NCBI GenBank assembly: GCA_018401555.1
Contig: JAGYKP010000081.1
Span: forward strand, 203,680 to 267,679
DNA from: Halomonas sp.
Lineage (GTDB): Bacteria > Pseudomonadota > Gammaproteobacteria > Pseudomonadales > Halomonadaceae
Reading direction: 5' to 3'
Length of the DNA stretch: 64,000 nucleotides
Part shown: one piece after another, positions 61,213 through 64,000 of the stretch
Position numbering within the stretch: the first letter of the stretch is position 1
Layout of the letters: every line of letters starts with the position of its first letter
Notes under the pieces: model-generated
The model's input: only the letters and a program-made list of their open reading frames with translations
The model's database searches: none
What the model was told of the DNA's origin: nothing
Position numbers and translations under genes: made by a program

Positions 61213-62197
61213 ATGCACTAGTAGATGGGTTTGGCCGCACGGTGCGTTACCTGCGTATATCGGTGACTGATCGTTGTGATTTTCGCTGTGTGTATTGCAT
61301 GGCTGAGGAAATGACCTTTCTGCCACGCGCCCAACTGCTTACCCTTGAGGAGATAGCCGCGCTTTCACAGGCATTTGTCGAGCTGGGCGTGGAGAAAATT
61401 CGTCTAACTGGCGGTGAGCCGTTAGTACGCCAGGGCGTACTAACGCTAGTGCAAAAACTCGGTGCATTGGTAGGTCTGCGCGAGCTGGCGATGACCACCA
61501 ACGGCTCAGGTTTGGTCAAGCATGCCAATGCTTTGCGCCAAGGCGGGCTACATCGGCTCAATATTAGCCTCGACTCGCTCAAGCCCGAACGCTTTAAAGC
61601 ATTAACCCGGACGGGAGATCTTGATCAGGTGATCGCGGGTATCCGTGCAGCGCGCCGCGCTGGCTTTCAGTCGATTAAGCTAAACGCCGTATTGCTCAGG
61701 GGCGCAATGACGACGAAATTATCGACTTGGTAAACTTTGCCCGGGATGAACACGTCGATATAAGCTTTATTGAGGAGATGCCGCTGGGCGCTATCAGCGA
61801 GCATAACCGTGGTGAAACCTTTCTTTCCACCGATGCGGTACGCGAGACCATAGAAAACCACTATCAACTCTTACCCACCACCGAGACCACCCTAGGTCCA
61901 TCCCGTTATTACCGTATGGCAGACAGCCAGTCGCGGATTGGCTTCATCTCTCCCCATAGCCATAATTTCTGTGCTGCCTGTAACCGTGTTCGAGTAACGG
62001 CTGAAGGGCGGCTACTGCTTTGCCTGGGCAATGAGCACTCGGTAGATTTACGCGCCGTAATGCGACGTTATCCGGGTGATACCCAGCGGCTTAAATCGAG
62101 CATTGTGGCGGCAATGAAGAAAAAACCTGAGCGCCATCACTTCACCACGGATGGTGAAGTTCAAATAGTGAGGTTTATGAATGCAACTGGTGGCTAA
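61209..62197 (+). CDS. moaA: GTP 3',8-cyclase MoaA, frameshifted once
   Basis: About 329 codons. Radical SAM motif [37 protein letters not shown], and the C-terminal second cluster in [21 protein letters not shown] missing base near 61708 breaks the frame between KLNAVLLRG and [20 protein letters not shown]. Performs the first step of molybdopterin synthesis. The start overlaps the DGC gene; base composition is lower in GC than narGH. Confidence 0.9.
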
Positions 62198-62433
62198 CCC
62201 AGTGCTCAAGCTAGACGATTTGATCACTAAGCCTCCTCAGCGTGAAAGAAACTCCGCAGTAAATCGGCGGCTGATAGGCCACCCAATATTTTTTATTAGC
62301 GTCAGATTAATAAAATCTATTTCGACAAGTCGATCACCGCTCGTGAAGGGACATCGCCCTGTTCCATCAAAAAAGCGAAGCGCGGTTCGGGAATGAACCA
62401 AGCGACAAAAAGGTGAGTCATTTATTAGGTGCG
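62198..62433. other. Gene-free AT-rich stretch between moaA and the leftward genes
   Basis: No convincing coding frame. The sequence is much lower in GC than the first 55 kb and contains TTTTTTATTAGCG and other A/T runs. It separates convergent moaA and the dgkA-like fragment. Confidence 0.5.
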
Positions 62434-62460
62434 CTACCTAATAAATATAAAATTATTAGG
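62422..62460. repeat. Triple alternating CCTAATAA/TTATTAGG repeat
   Basis: TTATTAGGT-GCGCT-ACCTAATAA is a perfect inverted repeat, and a second TTATTAGG follows at 62453-62460, so three 8-base units alternate in direction. It may be a terminator between convergent transcripts. Confidence 0.55.
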
Positions 62461-62865
62461 GCTCCAACTCCTGACGCTCCCCAATGCGTCAGAACGTATC
62501 GAAAAAAAATCATTTCCAAACATTTTCAATTCACTGGGAGAAAAATAGCGTTCAAGCAACTGTGATATACCATTTGACGTTACACTTAATACGGCGATGG
62601 TGACCTCGATTTTTTCTATTCCCGTTAACCACAGCAGAGTGGCGAGTAAACTAATTAAAACAACGCTGGCTCTAAAGGAAAGCCATTTAGCAGAATGAAT
62701 AAATGCATTGACACCACCTATAAAGCCCTCCGAGGTTGTCATCGTTTTGAGTGAAGCCGCTTCCAAAAGTCCTGGTTGGAGTCCAATAGGATGCAGATAG
62801 AATCCATGTGCATAACAACCTGAGGAGTTGAGTGGATAACAGCTTGCCATGGAATGCTTCAACAA
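62434..62865 (-). pseudogene. Possible diacylglycerol kinase (dgkA) remnant behind eptA
   Basis: A 143-codon open frame whose middle part has two to three hydrophobic helices: GGVNAFIHSAKWLSFRASVV and LLATLLWLTGIEKIEVTIAV. Length, FR motif after a helix and position behind eptA suggest DgkA, which recycles the diacylglycerol that EptA releases. The N-terminal 40 residues and the last 30 look out of frame, and the normal ELLNSAIE motif is not readable. Low confidence. Confidence 0.35.
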
Positions 62866-64000
62866 TCACTTAAGCATTCATTAATCGGCAAGGCTTCGGC
62901 ACGCTTACAGCCAATATCTTCTGCCTGCTGGTAAACGCTAGTGGCTATGCCAAGCAAACCCAGCACGCTATGAAATAAGTTGTCGTGCGAGGTGGCTTGA
63001 TCAGAGACTTGGCGTAAGCAGTCCGTATCAAGGCCTTGCTGCTGTGAAAATGAGCTGGACAGCCACCAAACCATGGGCACATGCGTCTGTTCATCGGGGG
63101 CAATGGCATAAGGAATGCCGTGCAAATATAGGCCTTTTCGCCCAGTGATTCACCATGATCAGAGAGATAGATCATCGCAGTTGCGTAGTCATCCTGACGC
63201 TTTAACGTCTCAATTACCTGATCCAACACAGTGTCGGCGCTATAGCAGAATGGCATTGTCGCAGCTGTTGGTAATGGCGTCTCTTGAGCACTTGGCTAAA
63301 TCAGCGGTGGTGCAAGGGAGACAAAACGTTCGTAGGCAGCAGGGTAGCGTTTGGTAATAGCTGGGGCCATGGTTGCCTAGCGTTGATGCAGCACGACCAC
63401 CTGATCAGCTGAGGTACCGCTACCAGCTTAGCGGTGAGAGCTTGAGCCAGTGCCTCATCCAAGCATCGCCCCTCTTGACACAAAGACGCATTGTCCTCTG
63501 GCGAGAGCGCTTTTGTCGTCACTCCGTCGCAGACACCTTTACAGCCTGACTGGTTATCAAGCCAGGTGACCTCTAACCCGGCGTGGGCTAATACGTCCAG
63601 CAAGGATTCATGTTGCTGAGCATACGATTTAGCGTAATCGGCACCGCCCTGGTAATGAAAACATGCAGGGTGATGAGACCGCTGTGCCCAGCACCGCATG
63701 AGGAAACATCACAGAAAACTGATAACGTTAGGCTGCTGGGAAAATTTGGGTGTGGTTTGGCCGTTTATAACCATTTAGCCCCAATTCGCCGCCCGTACCG
63801 TTTCGCCCACAACGATGACAAGCAGTGTAGGTTTGTCACCCACTCGTGAACTGATACGGGCATCCTCACCCACTGAGCGCACCGTATTCGCGGCAGCGTG
63901 TTGGCTGGAAAGAGCCTGTGCCATCGAAACAATATAATTACCTGAGTCACCAGTAGCGAAGCTCTTTATTGCGCATGGTGACGACGCTTCTTGATGAATG
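62859..64000 (-). CDS. eptA: Phosphoethanolamine--lipid A transferase, C-terminal part, heavily frameshifted
   Basis: The gene runs off the right edge. Pieces in three frames read in order: YIVSMAQALSSQHAANTVRS, VVGETVRAANWGLNGY (catalytic Thr), YAKSYAQQHESLLDVLAHAG, GLEVTWLDNQSGCKGVCDGV, LYSADTVLDQVIETLKRQDD, YLSDHGESLGEKG and YAIAPDEQTHVPMVWWLSSS, all characteristic of the EptA sulfatase-fold family in the inner membrane. It adds phosphoethanolamine to lipid A and lowers sensitivity to cationic peptides. Shifts near 63890, 63800, 63720, 63660, 63390-63310, 63250 and 63140. Confidence 0.85.

Noticed and set aside
62181..62396. Small plus-strand frame after moaA
   Set aside because: Overlaps the moaA end, basic low-complexity translation, no ribosome site.

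Overview
This 64 kb window looks like a piece of a Halomonas-type (Halomonadaceae-like, high-GC, halophilic gammaproteobacterial) chromosome carrying a denitrification island. The organism is inferred from overall protein character, high GC with strong third-position bias, and the mix of nar/nir/nor genes with a cyanophycin operon and AapJQMP. No rRNA, tRNA or CRISPR was seen. The set covers nitrate to nitrite to NO to N2O; no N2O reductase (nos) genes lie in the window.

Layout. 1-4 kb: end of an RND efflux adaptor plus its pump. 4.1-4.8 kb: a lone sdhB. 5-7.5 kb (-): a NitT/TauT-type ABC importer. 7.7-11.3 kb: flavohaemoprotein hmp, a Yip1-type membrane protein, a MarR regulator and a cytochrome P450. 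11.4-22.9 kb: haem d1 nitrite reductase module (nirFC leftward; nirS-D-L-G-H-J-E-N, nnrS, a SirB-like gene and an AhpD-like gene rightward). 23-27.3 kb: aapJQMP amino-acid importer. 27.5-32.7 kb: norCB-norQ-norD plus a small membrane protein. 32.7-37.4 kb (-): cphB-cphA-iadA for cyanophycin turnover. 37.7-39.1 kb: an ISL3-family insertion sequence with an 8-bp target duplication. 39.2-43.5 kb: small exported proteins, an acyltransferase, an esterase and norE/norF-like genes. 43.6-51 kb: two NarK transporters, narL, narX and a third NarK-like transporter. 51.2-62.2 kb: narGHJI, a PpiC-type isomerase, moaB, moeA, a DGC-domain protein and moaA. 62.4-64 kb (-): a possible dgkA remnant and the 3' part of eptA.

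Regulation. FNR/ANR/DNR-type boxes (TTGAT/C-N4-A/GTCAA) sit in front of nirCF, nirS, nnrS, norCB and both narK genes. Putative NarL 7-2-7 sites sit in front of narK, in the narX/transporter intergenic region and in front of narG. The picture is one anoxia/NO/nitrate-controlled regulon, but no fnr/dnr/nsrR gene is present in the window.

Caution. A large fraction of genes carry one or more single-base indels that break otherwise well conserved frames (narG alone about ten), while genes between them are intact. This looks more like consensus sequencing error than pseudogenisation. Coordinates of such genes span the reconstructed locus, and the approximate shift positions are given. From about 56.5 kb on, base composition also drifts clearly lower in GC and the indel density rises.
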